Source: Flammeovirgaceae bacterium (GTDB lineage Bacteria; Bacteroidota; Bacteroidia; Cytophagales; Cyclobacteriaceae). Taken from it: a DNA stretch of 64,000 bases. The stretch spans positions 1 to 64,000 of the forward strand of contig JADJMA010000025.1 of NCBI GenBank assembly GCA_016709845.1, written 5' to 3'. The notes below the pieces were generated by a model, which saw only the letters and a program-made list of their open reading frames with translations, was not told where the DNA came from and did no database searches. Shown in pieces: positions 28,501 to 39,589 of this stretch. Made by a program: the position numbers and the translations under genes. Every line of letters begins with the position of its first letter. Position 1 is the stretch's first letter.

Positions 28501-29692
28501 AGCATTGGCTAAATCCAGCCTTTACCCGCAAGAGGAAAGGCTCAAAGTAAAAAAGGAAATACTCTTTTTTAATAGGGCTACCGCGCGAAATTTCCCTTCA
28601 GGAAAACAGAATCAGTCTTACTCCGGATGCCGTGGCCTTGTTAGTAAACAATGGCCATGAAGTTTTAGTAGAGACCAAGGCTGGTGAGGGATCAAAGTTC
28701 TCCGACAAGCAATACAGCGAGGCAGGGGCGCAAATTGCCTATGCCGTAGAAGAGGTTTACAAGGCGAATATTATTTTAAAGATTGAACCACCTACCCTTG
28801 AGGAGTTGGAATATTTCCGACCAGGCCAAACGTTAATTTCGGCTTTGCAAATGGGTCACTTAAAGCAGGAGTGTATAAACGCCTTGTTGAAGAAACGTGT
28901 AACGGCTCTAGCCTACGAATTTATTGAAGACAAAGTAGGCGGAATGCCTATTGTACGCGCCATGAGCGAAATTGCAGGAAGTACCGTCATGTTAATTGCA
29001 GCAGAGTATTTGAGCACGGTAAACAAAGGCAAGGGAATTATTTTAGGTGGAATAACCGGAGTGCCACCTACCAAAGTAGTGATTATTGGAGCGGGTACGG
29101 TTGCCGAATACGCGGCCCGGGCAGCGCTTAGTCTGGGAGCCGAGATACAGGTTTTTGATAATCACCTCTATAAATTAAGACGGATAAAACATACCCTTGG
29201 TAATCAGTTTTATACTTCCACGATTGATACTATTACGCTTAGCGAATCTCTGAAAAATGCGGATGTGGTTATTGGTGCCCTTCGTGCGGAAAAAGGTAAA
29301 GCCCGGCATGTAGTGTCTGAAGAGATGGTGAAAAATATGCGCCCGGACTCTTTAATAATTGATTTAAGTATCGACCAGGGTGGGTGCATTGCTACGTCAG
29401 AAACGACCAGTTTAAACCGGCCGGTTTTAGAAGGTATGACATCATACATTATTGTGTTCCTAATGTGGCCTCGCGGGTAGCCACCACAGCTACCACGGCT
29501 CTTAGCAATATTTTTACGCCTACTATTTTGCGGGCGGCCGAGGAGGGAGGTGTGGAGGAAATGATCTTTACACATAAGTGGTTTATGAAAGGTGTTTATA
29601 CCTATAAAGGCACATTGACTAATGAATCTATTGCGCGTAAATTTGCTATGAAATTTAAAAACATAGAATTGTTGTTGGCGCTAAGGATGTAA
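28472..29692 (+). CDS. ald: Alanine dehydrogenase, two frameshifts
   Basis: NAD-linked oxidative deamination of L-alanine to pyruvate, or the reverse. The reconstructed length is about 406 residues. First piece MTEKKRTGFEALAKSSLYPQ to about 28565; then in another frame IGLPREISLQENRISLTP, VETKAGEGSKFSD, ALQMGHLKQECINALL and the NAD-binding VVIIGAGTVAEYAARAALSLGA. A shift near 29450 (MTSYI to HYCVPNV) continues SRVATTATTALSNIFTP and a C-terminal HKWFMKGVYTYKG. The 30-residue N-terminal extension is the form usual for Bacteroidota. Convergent with valS. Confidence 0.92.
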
Positions 29693-29729
29693 ATTGACTA
29701 TGAAAGCCAAATTGTTTTCAGATAGCCAA

Positions 29730-32404
29730 TTAGTCAACCAATTCTTGCAAAGCTTTTTCGTACGAACTGATTTTTGTTTCGGCATCTTCTTTTTTTCTGC
29801 GCTCCAATTCAATGACCTGAGGTGGGGCACCGCTCACAAACTTTTCATTACTTAGTTTCTTTTCAATAGAAGCCAGAAAACCTTTTGGTAGGAGAGGTCT
29901 TTCATAATTAGCTCGCGTTCTTTCGCTACATCTAATTTGCCTTCCAGAGGTATAGTAAACTCAACCGTTCCCACTAAAAAGGATACACCCACAGGTTTCT
30001 CTTTAGCGGTATATACTTCACTAAGCTTAGAAAGCTTTTGGATTATAGGCCAAAAAAACTTTAGATCCTTACCGGATTCCTGCCGATAAAGTTTTATAGT
30101 TTCTTTTGGAGAAATGCCTTTTGCGTTTCGTGCGTTGCTTATACCAGTAATTGTTTCGAAAGCAAAATCAGCTTCTGAAAGTAAAGCGGCATTCATGGCA
30201 CCAGCCTGTGGCCACGGAGCAACAATAATATTCTCTCGCGCATCCCGGGTTTTAAGTTCACTCCACAATTCTTCCGTGATAAAAGGCATAAAGGGGTGTA
30301 GGACTTTCAAGAGAGATTCGAACAACGAAACTGTTTTGGTGTAGGTTAATTCATCGATGGACTTCCCAAACTCCGGCTTCACCATTTCGAGGTACCAGGC
30401 ACAGAAATCATCCCAGATTAATTTATAGACACACATCAACGCATCCGACATTCTGAATTTTTCGAAGTGATCTCCAAGTTCAAGGATCGATTGATTGAGC
30501 TTTGATTCGAACCAAAGCGTGGCCGTTTTATTTTCATCGGGTTGTGTCAACGTTTTATCCACTTCCCAACCTTTAACTAATCGGAAGGCATTCCAGATTT
30601 TATTAGTGAAATTTCTTCCCTGCTCAATCAGCTTTTCATCGTACAATAAATCGTTACCAGCTGGAGAACTGAATAACATTCCGGTACGAACCGCATCGGC
30701 ACCGTACGTTTCGATAAGTCCAAGTGGATCGGGTGAGTTACCCAACGACTTAGACATTTTGCGACCTTGCTTGTCGCGAACGATGCCGGTCAGGTAAACA
30801 TTTTCAAATGGTTTGCCATCCATGTATTCGTAGCCGGCAATAATCATTCGAGCCACCCAGAAGAAAAGAATTTCGGGAGCCGTAACCAGCACTTGCGTAG
30901 GGTAGAAGTAGGCCAGTTCCGGACATTTTTCAACATTTATTTTTCCGCGCTCCTTATCAAAGAAATCGTTTTTAAAACCGCCAAAAACTTCTATCGGCCA
31001 AAGCCAGGAAGATGCCCAGGTGTCTAACACATCCGCGTCCTGGCGAAGATCTTTTTCTGAAATAGCTCTGCCAGATTTTTTCGTAGCAAACTGAATCGCT
31101 TCTTCCAGCGTCTCGGCTACAACAAAATCGTTCTCACCCGATCCGTAATAGTAGGCGGGTATTCGATGGCCCCACCAAAGTTGACGTGATATACACCAGT
31201 CGCGAACATTCTCCATCCAATGGCGGTAGGTGTTTTTAAATTTAACCGGATGAAGTTTGATCTCATCTTCTTCAACAGCCTGATAGGCTTTCTTTGAGAT
31301 CTCCTTCATCTTTACAAACCACTGCAACGAAAGCTTAGGCTCCACTACGGTGTTGGTTCGCTCCGATCGCCCGATGCGGGTAATAAACTCTTCTTCTTTT
31401 ACCAGATGGCCGGCTTCGCGCAAGTCTTTTACAATTTCTTTGCGAACAAAGAATCTGTCTTTATTATAAAACTTAGGCAGCTCACACTTTTCGTTTAACG
31501 ATCCATCATCATTAATAGTGTCTATAACGGGCAAGGTATGTCGTTGACCAATTTCGTAGTCATTAACATCATGAGCCGGAGTTACTTTTAAACAGCCGGT
31601 TCCAAAAGCTTTGTCCACATAATCATCCGCAATAACTGGAATCTCGCGATTGATAAAAGGAACGAGAATTTTTTTGCCAACCAGATTTTTATAGCGATCG
31701 TCAGTTGGGTTAATAGCTATCGCCACATCACCCATAATGGTTTCGGGTCGTTGTGTAGCAATCGTAATCCAATCTTCGGTGTCTTTTATTTTATAACGGA
31801 CAGAATAAAGAATTGACTTCTCACCGTCTTCTTTATACAATACCTCTTCATTCGATAAAGCGGTCTTGGCTTCGCAGTCCCAATTGATCATGCGAAGGCC
31901 GCGATAGATGTAGCCTTTGTTATGTAAATCTACAAACACCCGGATTACCGCTTTATAGTAATCAGCATCCATAGTAAAAGAGGTACGATCCCAATCGCAG
32001 GAGGCACCTAATTTTTAAGCTGCTCAAGAATTATTCCGCCATATTTCTCTTTCCATTCCCAGGCATATTTTAAAAACTCATCGCGCGACAAATCAGATTT
32101 TTGATTCCTTTTCGCGCAGCATGGCCACTACGCGTGCTTCCGTAGCAATGGATGCATGATCGGTTCCCGGCACCCAACAGGCCTCTTTACCCTCCATTCT
32201 TGCTTTGCGGATCAATACGTCCTGAATGGTATTATTAAGCATGTGGCCCATATGCAATACCCCTGTTACATTGGGCGGAGGAATCACGATACAGAAAGGT
32301 TCTTTGGCTGGATTTACCTTAGCTTGAAAGAAATTCTCTTTTAACCAGTATTGATACCACTTATTTTCGACTTCTGTGGGATTGTATTTAGTGGAAAGGG
32401 CCAT
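29730..32404 (-). CDS. valS: Valyl-tRNA synthetase, three frameshifts
   Basis: Class I synthetase charging tRNA-Val. Reconstructed about 890 residues. ATG at 32404; N-terminal piece has PPPNVTGVLHMGHMLNNTIQ with the HIGH-type HMGH, and CWVPGTDHASIATEA. Frame changes near 32097 (to KSDLSRDEFLKYAWEW) and near 32012 (to ASCDWDRTSFTM) lead to the long central part: editing domain TIATQRPETIMGD, WCISRQLWWGHRIPAYY, DTWASSWLWP and GRKMSKSLGNSPDP. A shift near 29885 yields the coiled C-terminal arm (FLASIEKKLSNEKFVSGAPP) ending at TAA 29730. An essential gene broken three times is strong evidence for sequence error. Confidence 0.95.
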
Positions 32405-32524
32405 ATAACGCTTAAGTGAATTGAATAAGAACGTAAAAATAGGAAAAGGTTAGCTATGGTGTAGGTATAACCTTTTTGAAATTCAACCTGTTATAGTACT
32501 TTGTAAACTCCCTATCCAGAACTT

Positions 32525-33649
32525 ATGACAAATACTCCAATCTCTGCCGAAACTTTTGAAACTGATAAAATTGAATGGAAGCAGTTATGGAGCCTGGCAG
32601 CGCTTTATGGATCTATCGTAATAGGTTGGATTGCCTATCATAATTATCAGCCTAAATTATTAGTTCAATTTAATTATACCCAGTACACCTTTTGGTTAAT
32701 TATTGTGCAGGGAATTATTCTGTTTTTGACTCCGCCCATTGCGGGAAAGATTGGCGATCGCTTTCGTTTTAAAGCGGGTCATCGCATTCCTATTATCTCG
32801 TCAGGCATAAGTTTTGCAGCGATGGTGTTTATGGCCGTGGCCTTCACACTGCTTAGTAATCCGGGTGAAGTTATTAGATGGATTTTACCGCTATTGATTG
32901 TTCTGTGGTTAATTGCCATGAGTATCTTCACCAGCCCGGCTCTCTCAACATTAGAACTTTTTACACCTATTGATAAGTTGCCCCGCGCTATGGCTGTTCT
33001 AACCATTGTGGCCAATCTGGTTTATTCTCTCGAACCCGTTATCGTGGATCTGATCGACTACCTGGGTGCGCCCAGCACGTTTATGATTGGTGGAGCCGCT
33101 GTATTTGTATCGGGGTATGCGCTTAAAAAGAACTCGTTAAGTTTATTCACCAATAATCCTTCGCGACCCAGGGCTGATTTTAAATTTGACACCACCCGTA
33201 CAAATTATTCCTATATCTTTTTATTAGGCGTAGGGGTGGGTATCCCTACTACACTCATGTTTAATTATTTTCCTGATTTACTCGAAAAGAGTTTATCTGC
33301 ATTTATTAGCATGGAAGGGAAGTGGTTATTAGTAATTATCTTATTTTTCTCGGCTGTCATATCCTTACCTGCCAGTAATTATGTTATAAAAACCGGAACC
33401 GCTAAATCTTTCTGGTGGAGCTTTATTGTTACCTCCGTGAGTGTAGTGCTTGTTTTTATATCTGGCTCGGCTCTTCTTACAATTTTAGTTATGGTTGTGT
33501 TTACAGTTTCTTTTACCGTACTCTCCATTAGTTCGTTGCCCCTGGCCATAGAGCGAGCCAACTATTTTGAAAAAGTATTTTGTGTTGGTATTTTCTTTAG
33601 CGGAATGGCATTTCCGGATGGAATTGTTGAGGTGATTCAGGCGCTTTAA
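32525..33649 (+). CDS. MFS-type membrane transporter of unknown substrate
   Basis: 374 residues, intact. Ten to twelve hydrophobic helices with an MFS-type loop after the second (GKIGDRFRFKAGHRIPI) and a long re-entrant second half (YSYIFLLGVGVGIPTTLMF). The length is a little short for a 12-helix carrier. The sugar/cation symporter-like motif pattern is weak, so I give no substrate. Divergent from valS with 120 bases between; its stop codon shares TTAA (33646-33649) with the convergent methyltransferase gene. Confidence 0.75.
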   Translation: MTNTPISAETFETDKIEWKQLWSLAALYGSIVIGWIAYHNYQPKLLVQFNYTQYTFWLIIVQGIILFLTPPIAGKIGDRFRFKAGHRIPIISSGISFAAMVFMAVAFTLLSNPGEVIRWILPLLIVLWLIAMSIFTSPALSTLELFTPIDKLPRAMAVLTIVANLVYSLEPVIVDLIDYLGAPSTFMIGGAAVFVSGYALKKNSLSLFTNNPSRPRADFKFDTTRTNYSYIFLLGVGVGIPTTLMFNYFPDLLEKSLSAFISMEGKWLLVIILFFSAVISLPASNYVIKTGTAKSFWWSFIVTSVSVVLVFISGSALLTILVMVVFTVSFTVLSISSLPLAIERANYFEKVFCVGIFFSGMAFPDGIVEVIQAL

Positions 33650-35000
33650 GAATTCATTCTTATCCGCCACGAGGCGGGGTATAAATTATTGATTCGATTA
33701 CCCAGTTGGTTAATCCACCCCAAGGGCGTTCCTTCATAGGTTACCAAAGCAAATCCTCGTTGCCCCTCGCTTACCAGCAAATTATCTTTTCTTAAATAAC
33801 TTATCGCCTGGTCTAACGAAAGATCGATGACCGGAAAATTACTTTGATTTAAATCGATAGCCAGTGCTTTGGCATGTTGAGGAATTAATTTTTCGTGCTT
33901 TAGTTCAGCAACAGCTGTTCCTTTGCTTACCACATGTAACTGCGTGCTTATAAAACCCATTTCATCATACAGCTCGTTAGGAATCTGTATCAACAAATCA
34001 TCCTGCTTTATAATTTTTAGATTTTCGGGGTTGTTGCTCCAGGATTGAAGTTGTTCAGTAACCTTTTTGGAAGCTTCCGAAAAATTTCTGCTGGCCCTGA
34101 TTCTTATTTCCGGTTCTGAATCGATTTTTCGTAAAGCAGAAATAAAAAACCCTTCACCGGTCACCCTATGGGGAAAGAATCGATAGCCAATCGCTTTGCC
34201 AGATGTTATCTTTTCAATATTCCACACGGATTCTATATTGAGATCAATAAATTCAACGCCTTGGTTTTCTGCCAACCATTTTAGATTTACTTCATTCTCT
34301 TGTTCATTATAGGTGCAGGTGCTGTAAACTAAAATTCCATTCTGTTTTAAGGACGACCACACATCACTCAAAATTCTTCGCTGACGTTGAGAGCATAATG
34401 CAACATTTTCTTCCGACCACTCGGAGGCCGCCTGATTGTCTTTGCGGAATAACCCTTCTCCCGAGCAAGGCGCATCAACCACAATCACGTCAAAGTAGCC
34501 CTTGAGTTTTTGGAATACGGCAGGGTCACTATTTGTAACAAACGTGCATTACTATGACCCCACTTCTGGATATTCTCGGAAAGTATTTGCGCTCTGGATC
34601 GGATCACTTCGTTGGAAATCAGCAGAGAATTTTGATTGAGCAAACTTAAGAGATGAGTTGACTTACCCCCAGGTGCTGCGCATAAGTCGAGCACCCGCAA
34701 CGATTGAGTAAGGTCAGTTGTTTGTTTAATGGCCTGCTCTAAAAACATCGAACTCGCCTCCTGTACATAATACTTGCCAGCATGCAAGGCAGGATCAAGC
34801 GTAAACACCGGCCGTGTGGGTAAATAGAAACCATAGTCACTCCAGGGTATTTTTATCCCGACAGGAAGTTTATCTTTGTCAGGATTGATTCGAATACTTA
34901 CCGGTGATGGTTGATCATGCGCGGATACAAAATCATTCCAGGCAGGCCCCAAGGTTGATTTCATTCTGTTTTCAAAAGCAATTGGGAAAGAGAGCGGCAT
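33646..35000 (-). CDS. RsmF/NSUN-type rRNA cytosine-5 methyltransferase, one frameshift
   Basis: SAM-dependent m5C methyltransferase of the Nol1/Nop2/Sun family, about 451 residues. First piece: the N-terminal RNA-binding part, YYVQEASSMFLEQAI and SAM motif VLDLCAAPGGKSTHLLSLL. A shift near 34545 restores NSDPAVFQKLKGYFDVI. Second piece: VVDAPCSGEGLFRKD with the release cysteine and LVYSTCTYNEQENE with the catalytic cysteine, followed by a C-terminal extension ending in a PUA-like region (LGWINQLGNRINNLYP). The long C-terminal part points to the RsmF group, which modifies 16S rRNA, not RsmB. Confidence 0.9.
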
Positions 35001-35063
35001 GAGGCGTTGATTACATCGGAAGTAAACGAATTTTACGTAAGAATTAAAAATGTTATTGAAATT

Positions 35064-36332
35064 ATGATAAAGGCAAACAATCCTGCGCTTAAAAGTTGGT
35101 TAGGGGTTCCTTCGGATTCCGATTTCCCCATTCAGAATTTGCCCTTTGGTATTTTTAAGACAGATTATCTCTCTCCGGTAGCAGGTGTAGCCATTGGCAA
35201 GTATGTGTTAGATCTTGTTTGCCTGCATGAGCATGGTTTTTTTGATGGCCTTGGGTTGCCCGCTGGAATTTTCAATCAAAAATATTTAAACAGTTTCATA
35301 GGTTTAGGTAAGAAGAAAACCCGCGAGGTGCGCGAACGTATCTCTGAATTGCTACAGCATGATAATGAGGAATTAAGATTGAATGTGGCGCGTGAGTTAG
35401 CGATTATACCGATGGCTGAGGTGGAAATGTGTATGCCGGTTATGATCCCTAACTATTCAGATTTTTACAGCAGCGTAGAACATGCCACGAATGTGGGAAC
35501 GATGTTTCGTGATCCGAAGAATGCATTGTTACCCAATTGGAAACATCTGCCCGTAGCTTATCATGGCCGTGCTTCTTCCATTGTCGTTTCAGGCACATCT
35601 ATTCACCGGCCCAAAGGGCAAAACAAAATTGCCGGATGCAGAACTGCCCGTATTTGACGCCTCAAAAAACTTGACTTCGAATTAGAGCTGGCATTTATCA
35701 CCTGCAAGGAAACTTCATTGGGTAGTTCAATTTCAACCAAAGAGGTGGACGATCATGTTTTCGGTTTTGTACTTTTCAACGATTGGTCGGCCCGCGACAT
35801 TCAAACCTGGGAGTATGTTCCTTTGGGTCCTTTCCTAAGTAAAAATTTCGGATCGACTATTTCGCCTTGGATTGTAACGATGGACGCGTTAGAACCTTTT
35901 CGGGTAGCAGGACCTAAGCAAGAACCCACCGTGTTGCCTTATCTTGCTTTCGAAGGGCAGAATAATTTTGATATTTCATTAGAGGTTCAGTTGCAACCTG
36001 AAAACGAGGAAGCGACCACGGTGTGCCAGTCCAACTATAAATACCTTTATTGGAATGTCAATCAGCAACTGGCGCATCATACAGTGAACGGTTGTAATAT
36101 TCAGGTGGGAGATTTATGCGCATCCGGAACGATAAGTGGTTCTACACCCGATTCGTTTGGCTCGTTACTGGAGCTTACCTGGAATGGGCAGCGGCCCTTA
36201 CAACTAGGTAACGGACAACAACGAAAATTTATTGAAGATGGCGACACAGTTATTTTGCGCGGCTTTGCAGAAAAAGATCATGTACGCATAGGCTTTGGCG
36301 AGTGCAAAGGAAAAATTTTACCCGCGCTATGA
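35064..36332 (+). CDS. fahA: Fumarylacetoacetase, frameshifts
   Basis: Last enzyme of tyrosine/homogentisate breakdown, splitting fumarylacetoacetate. I choose ATG 35064 (MIKANNPALKSWLGVP), which gives about 422 residues and matches the family start; the frame is open further up to 35007. First piece: FPIQNLPFGIF, MPVMIPNYSDFYSSVEHATN with the metal and catalytic residues, and VAYHGRASSIVVSG. Shifts near 35625 and 35670 lead through LPDAELPVFDASKN to LDFELELAFI. Second piece: FVLFNDWSARDIQTWEYVPL, GPFLSKNFGSTISPW and CASGTISGS. Overlaps the flavin reductase start by ATGA. Confidence 0.93.
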
Positions 36333-37195
36333 TTATCGACCCTAAAGAATTGCCAACGCCAAAGCTACAGGCCTACATTCAAGGAGCCGTATCGCCAAGG
36401 CCGATTGCGTTTGTAAGTTCTATCGACAAAGAAGGAAATGTAAATCTCAGTCCGTTTAGTTTCTTCAATTTGTTTAGTATGAATCCGCCCATTCTGATTT
36501 TCTCACCTTCCAGACGGGTGCGCGATAATTCAACAAAACACACATTACAAAATGTGTTGGAAATGCCCGAAGTGGTAATCAATATTGTTTCGTATCGCAT
36601 GGTTGAACAAACTTCGTTGGCCAGTTGCGAATTTCCCAAAGGCACTAATGAATTTATTAAATCTGGATTTACGGAAATTAATTCACAGTTAGTGAAGCCA
36701 CCGCGGGTGGGTGAAGCTCCGGTTTCGTTTGAGTGTAAAGTGAATCAGGTTATTCCATTAGGGGAACAAGGAGGGGCAGGTAATCTGATAGTTTGCGAAG
36801 TTTTATTGATTCATATTAATAAGAAGATTTTAGATAGCGAAGGTTTTATTGATCCACATAGGATTGATGCTGTGGCTCGCATGGGGCAGGATTATTATTG
36901 CCGCGCTTCGGGTGAAAATGTTTTTGTTGTCCCTAAACCCAATGTAAAAATCGGGATTGGATTTGATCAGATTCCGACAAGCATAAAAAACAGTAGTATT
37001 CTTACTGGAAATGATTTGGGTCGCTTAGGCAATATTGAACGACTTCCCTCGCAAGAGGAAGTGAAAATTTTTCAATCAACCAAAATCTGGCAAACAGCTG
37101 CAGTAAAAGGCATAGAAGAAACTCATCGGCTGGCAAAAACGTATCTGGAGGCAGGTAACGTGGAAGATGCCTGGAAGATATTGTTGCCAGGATAG
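36329..37195 (+). CDS. Flavin reductase family protein (DIM6/NTAB)
   Basis: 288 residues from ATG 36329, intact. FMN-binding split-barrel protein: AYIQGAVSPRPIAFVSSID, NLSPFSFFNLFSMNPPIL and VINIVSYRMVEQTS are the family blocks. The C-terminal 80 residues form a helical extension (IWQTAAVKGIEETHRLAKTY). Its start overlaps the fahA stop (36329-36332), so it is probably made with fumarylacetoacetase and may serve aromatic catabolism, though no partner monooxygenase is in view. Members of this family reduce or bind free flavin; the exact role here is unknown. Confidence 0.88.
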   Translation: MIIDPKELPTPKLQAYIQGAVSPRPIAFVSSIDKEGNVNLSPFSFFNLFSMNPPILIFSPSRRVRDNSTKHTLQNVLEMPEVVINIVSYRMVEQTSLASCEFPKGTNEFIKSGFTEINSQLVKPPRVGEAPVSFECKVNQVIPLGEQGGAGNLIVCEVLLIHINKKILDSEGFIDPHRIDAVARMGQDYYCRASGENVFVVPKPNVKIGIGFDQIPTSIKNSSILTGNDLGRLGNIERLPSQEEVKIFQSTKIWQTAAVKGIEETHRLAKTYLEAGNVEDAWKILLPG

Positions 37196-37251
37196 AGAGT
37201 ATTGTTTTACGTTTTATAATTAGAGAGAAGAACAATAACCCACTAAACACC

Positions 37252-38165
37252 ATGCAAACCATTCTCGGAGCAAACGGAGTAATAGGCAAAGAAGTTTCTG
37301 CGCACTTGCCACGCTTTACTAATCAAATTAGACAAGTGGGGCGCAATCCACAAAAAGTAAATGCTAGCGATGAGTTAGTAAGGGCAGACTTGTTGAATTA
37401 CCAACAAACCGAAGCGGCTGTGAAAGGAAGTGTGGTGGTGTATTTAGTGGCGGGTTTGAAATATGATACAAAGGTATGGCAACGCGATTGGACTATTGTG
37501 ATGCGCAATACGATTGAAGCCTGCAAAAAGCATGGCAGCAAATTGGTGTTCTTTGATAATGTATATCCGTATGGCTATGTGAATGGGGTGATGACAGAAA
37601 ACACACCCTTCAATCCAACAAGTAAAAAAGGAGAGGTGCGTGCAAAAATTGCCACGATGTTGCTGGACGAAACTCAAGCTGGTAATATTACCAGCTTGAT
37701 TGTGCGCGCGGCCGACTTTTACGGACCCGGTGCCTTACTGAGCATGACGCATGCGAGTGTAAACGAGCGGTTGAAAGCCGGTAAAGCTGCGCAGTGGTTG
37801 GGCGACCCGAAGAAGATACACACGTTCACGTACACACCCGATGCCGGCAAGACAACAGCCATCTTAGGAAACTCCCAAGCCGCTTATAACCAAACCTGGC
37901 ATGCTTTAACCAGCACCGATAAAATTACCGGTGAGGATTACGTGCGCATGGCGAGTGAAATCTTAAACAAGCCGGGTAAAAAAATACAAGTGTTACCGAA
38001 GTGGGGGTGCGCATGCTGGGCTTGTTTGTTCCGGTGCTCAGCGAGTTGGTAGAAATGATGTACCAATTTGAAAACGACTACATCTTTGATAACAGCAAAG
38101 CCCAGACCTTCCTAAATGAAAATGCTACGGACTATAAAGAGGGGATTAGAGAGACGTTGAAGTAG
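37252..38165 (+). CDS. NAD(P)-binding Rossmann/atypical SDR protein, one frameshift
   Basis: About 304 residues. The N-terminus TILGANGVIGKEVSAHLP is a Rossmann glycine motif of the NmrA/epimerase type (GxxGxxG variant), followed by VVYLVAGLKYDTKVW, FFDNVYPYGYVNG in the place of the SDR YxxxK region, and IVRAADFYGPGA. A frame change in a GGGGG run near 38005 leads to VGVRMLGLFVPVLSELVEMM and the C-terminal substrate cap ending at TAG 38165. Cytosolic oxidoreductase or epimerase of unknown substrate. A 57-base gap after the flavin reductase leaves the operon link open. Confidence 0.8.
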
Positions 38166-38272
38166 AATCGTAGAAGTCAAGCTTCACATTCGAGGATACC
38201 TACTAAACGTTTGCCTCGGATAAAGTACAATATATAAACCTCTTCATTCTCTTTGAAAATTGGTGGGCCTGA

Positions 38273-39002
38273 TTATTTCTTGAAAAGCTCAATTGTATAA
38301 TCCAACAACTCCTGGGCACCTGGCTTACCATGACCGGGAATGATTAGTTCGGCTTTGGGAAAGGCAACTTTAATTTTTTCAACCGTATCCGACCAGTCAT
38401 TGACATTTGCGTCTTCCAGATTTCCGTTTCCGGCACCAACGGCTTTAATAAGACAACCACCAAAAAGGACTTTATCTGGTGCGAAATAGCTAACAACGTT
38501 ATCCCGTGTGTGGCCTTCACCAAAATATTTGTTTAGTACTTTCTTGGTACCTACCGATGTTTCGAGAAGGGTATTAAAACCATGCTGAGGCAGCGTCCAG
38601 TTATGTGACTTGGCTAAGTCAATCGTTTTGTTAGATGCATACGAAGGAATTTTTTCGGTGATGAAATTCAGCCAATCCGCCTAAGCAATCAATATGAAAG
38701 TGTGTTACGATAACACCTTTTACTTTACATTTTAAATTTTTTTCTACCCAATCGATTAATTCTTTGGATGTGGGGTTGTCAGCTGGGGTATCGAAAATCA
38801 GGGCTTCCCCGTTATCAATTACAATCATTCCATTGCAAGCAACCTTTCCAAAATCATTTGTATTTAGATAAGAAATGTGGAGTAAGGTATGCTCGGTGAG
38901 TTTTTCAACTTTCAAGCTTTCACTTTCGTATAGCGTATTCTTTTCTTGTGCTGCACATGCATGGCTTGCTCCAAAAAATAAAAGTAAAATCGATAGCTTC
39001 AT
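38273..39002 (-). CDS. Subclass B1 metallo-beta-lactamase-like periplasmic enzyme, one frameshift
   Basis: About 242 residues when joined. Start ATG 39002 gives the signal peptide MKLSILLLFFGASHACAAQ. The sequence has the full B1 zinc site by my count of the joined protein: H101, H103 and D105 in VTHFHIDCLGGL, H164 in FGEGHTRDN, C183 in FGGCLIKAVG and H224 in IPGHGKPG, plus the GNLEDANV asparagine region. The frame change is in an A-run near 38650 (HHRK to IPSYASNKTIDLA). The first piece ends at 38631 as written. B1 enzymes hydrolyse beta-lactams in the periplasm; whether this one does is not shown. It lies 10 bases after a membrane protein gene in a yceI-led group. Confidence 0.85.
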
Positions 39003-39012
39003 TTTGAAACTC

Positions 39013-39488
39013 TTATCTAAGTTGAGTCTTATATGCCTGATGGGTTCGGTACACAATGGAAAACCCCACACAAAATAAATGCGCACCAATATTAAGAAAT
39101 GTATTGGTGTTCCAAACTATGGCACCTCTTGCGGCAAGACTTAACGGCACCACCACATAATTCATCGTCAGCCAGGCAATTATGCGTAACCAAGCCCTGC
39201 TGCTAATGTATATTTATATAAAGTAGGTATTACTTTTAACACGAGCGAATAACCCGCAGCAAAGAGTGTAGCAATTACAAAATGAAGGAGCAAACCCAGC
39301 GTGGCTGTTGACCAACCGCCTTGAAAAGCAGGGTCACCTAAAACACCACGCGCGATACTTTGGAACAATGTGATTATCGGTAATGAGCCTTTAATACAAT
39401 AGATAAGGATAGCGGCCGTGATATCTAATATTCCGGCAACCAGGCCGGCAAGCATAATGATGCGAAGAGTAGGTTTGTAGGGTGGCAT
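39013..39488 (-). CDS. Small four-helix membrane protein, one frameshift
   Basis: About 158 residues, starting at ATG 39488 (MPPYKPTLRIIML). Hydrophobic helices near residues 8-27, 60-82, 95-112 and 130-148, with GDPAFQGGWSTATLGLLLHF between the first two. A frame change near 39190 joins LAAGLGYG to IIAWLTMNYVVVPLSLAARG and on to the stop at 39013. In the given sequence it is read in one frame with yceI because of a missing base at the yceI end, which is an artefact. I do not recognise the family with confidence. Located between yceI and the metallo-beta-lactamase-like gene. Confidence 0.65.
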
Positions 39489-39534
39489 AAAGAAATTTAA
39501 TGCTTTACACGGTGTTGTCCAAACCAAAGGATGG

Positions 39535-39561
39535 GAAATAAAAAACCCACCACGTGTGGGT
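39535..39561 (-). terminator. Terminator after yceI
   Basis: On the minus strand the stem ACCCAC/GTGGGT (39561-39556 with 39550-39545, five-base loop) is followed by TTTTTTATTT. It lies about 30 bases past the restored yceI stop, so the two genes downstream may be partly uncoupled from yceI or read through it. Confidence 0.65.
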
Positions 39562-39589
39562 AGGTTTTTGAATGAAAACTTAATAGAAA

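Noticed and set aside
21637..29692. A genomic island or defence cluster around the HD/PglZ genes
   Set aside because: Neighbours are core genes in an ordinary order (lpx operon, tsaE, ald), and no integrase, repeats or composition shift are visible.
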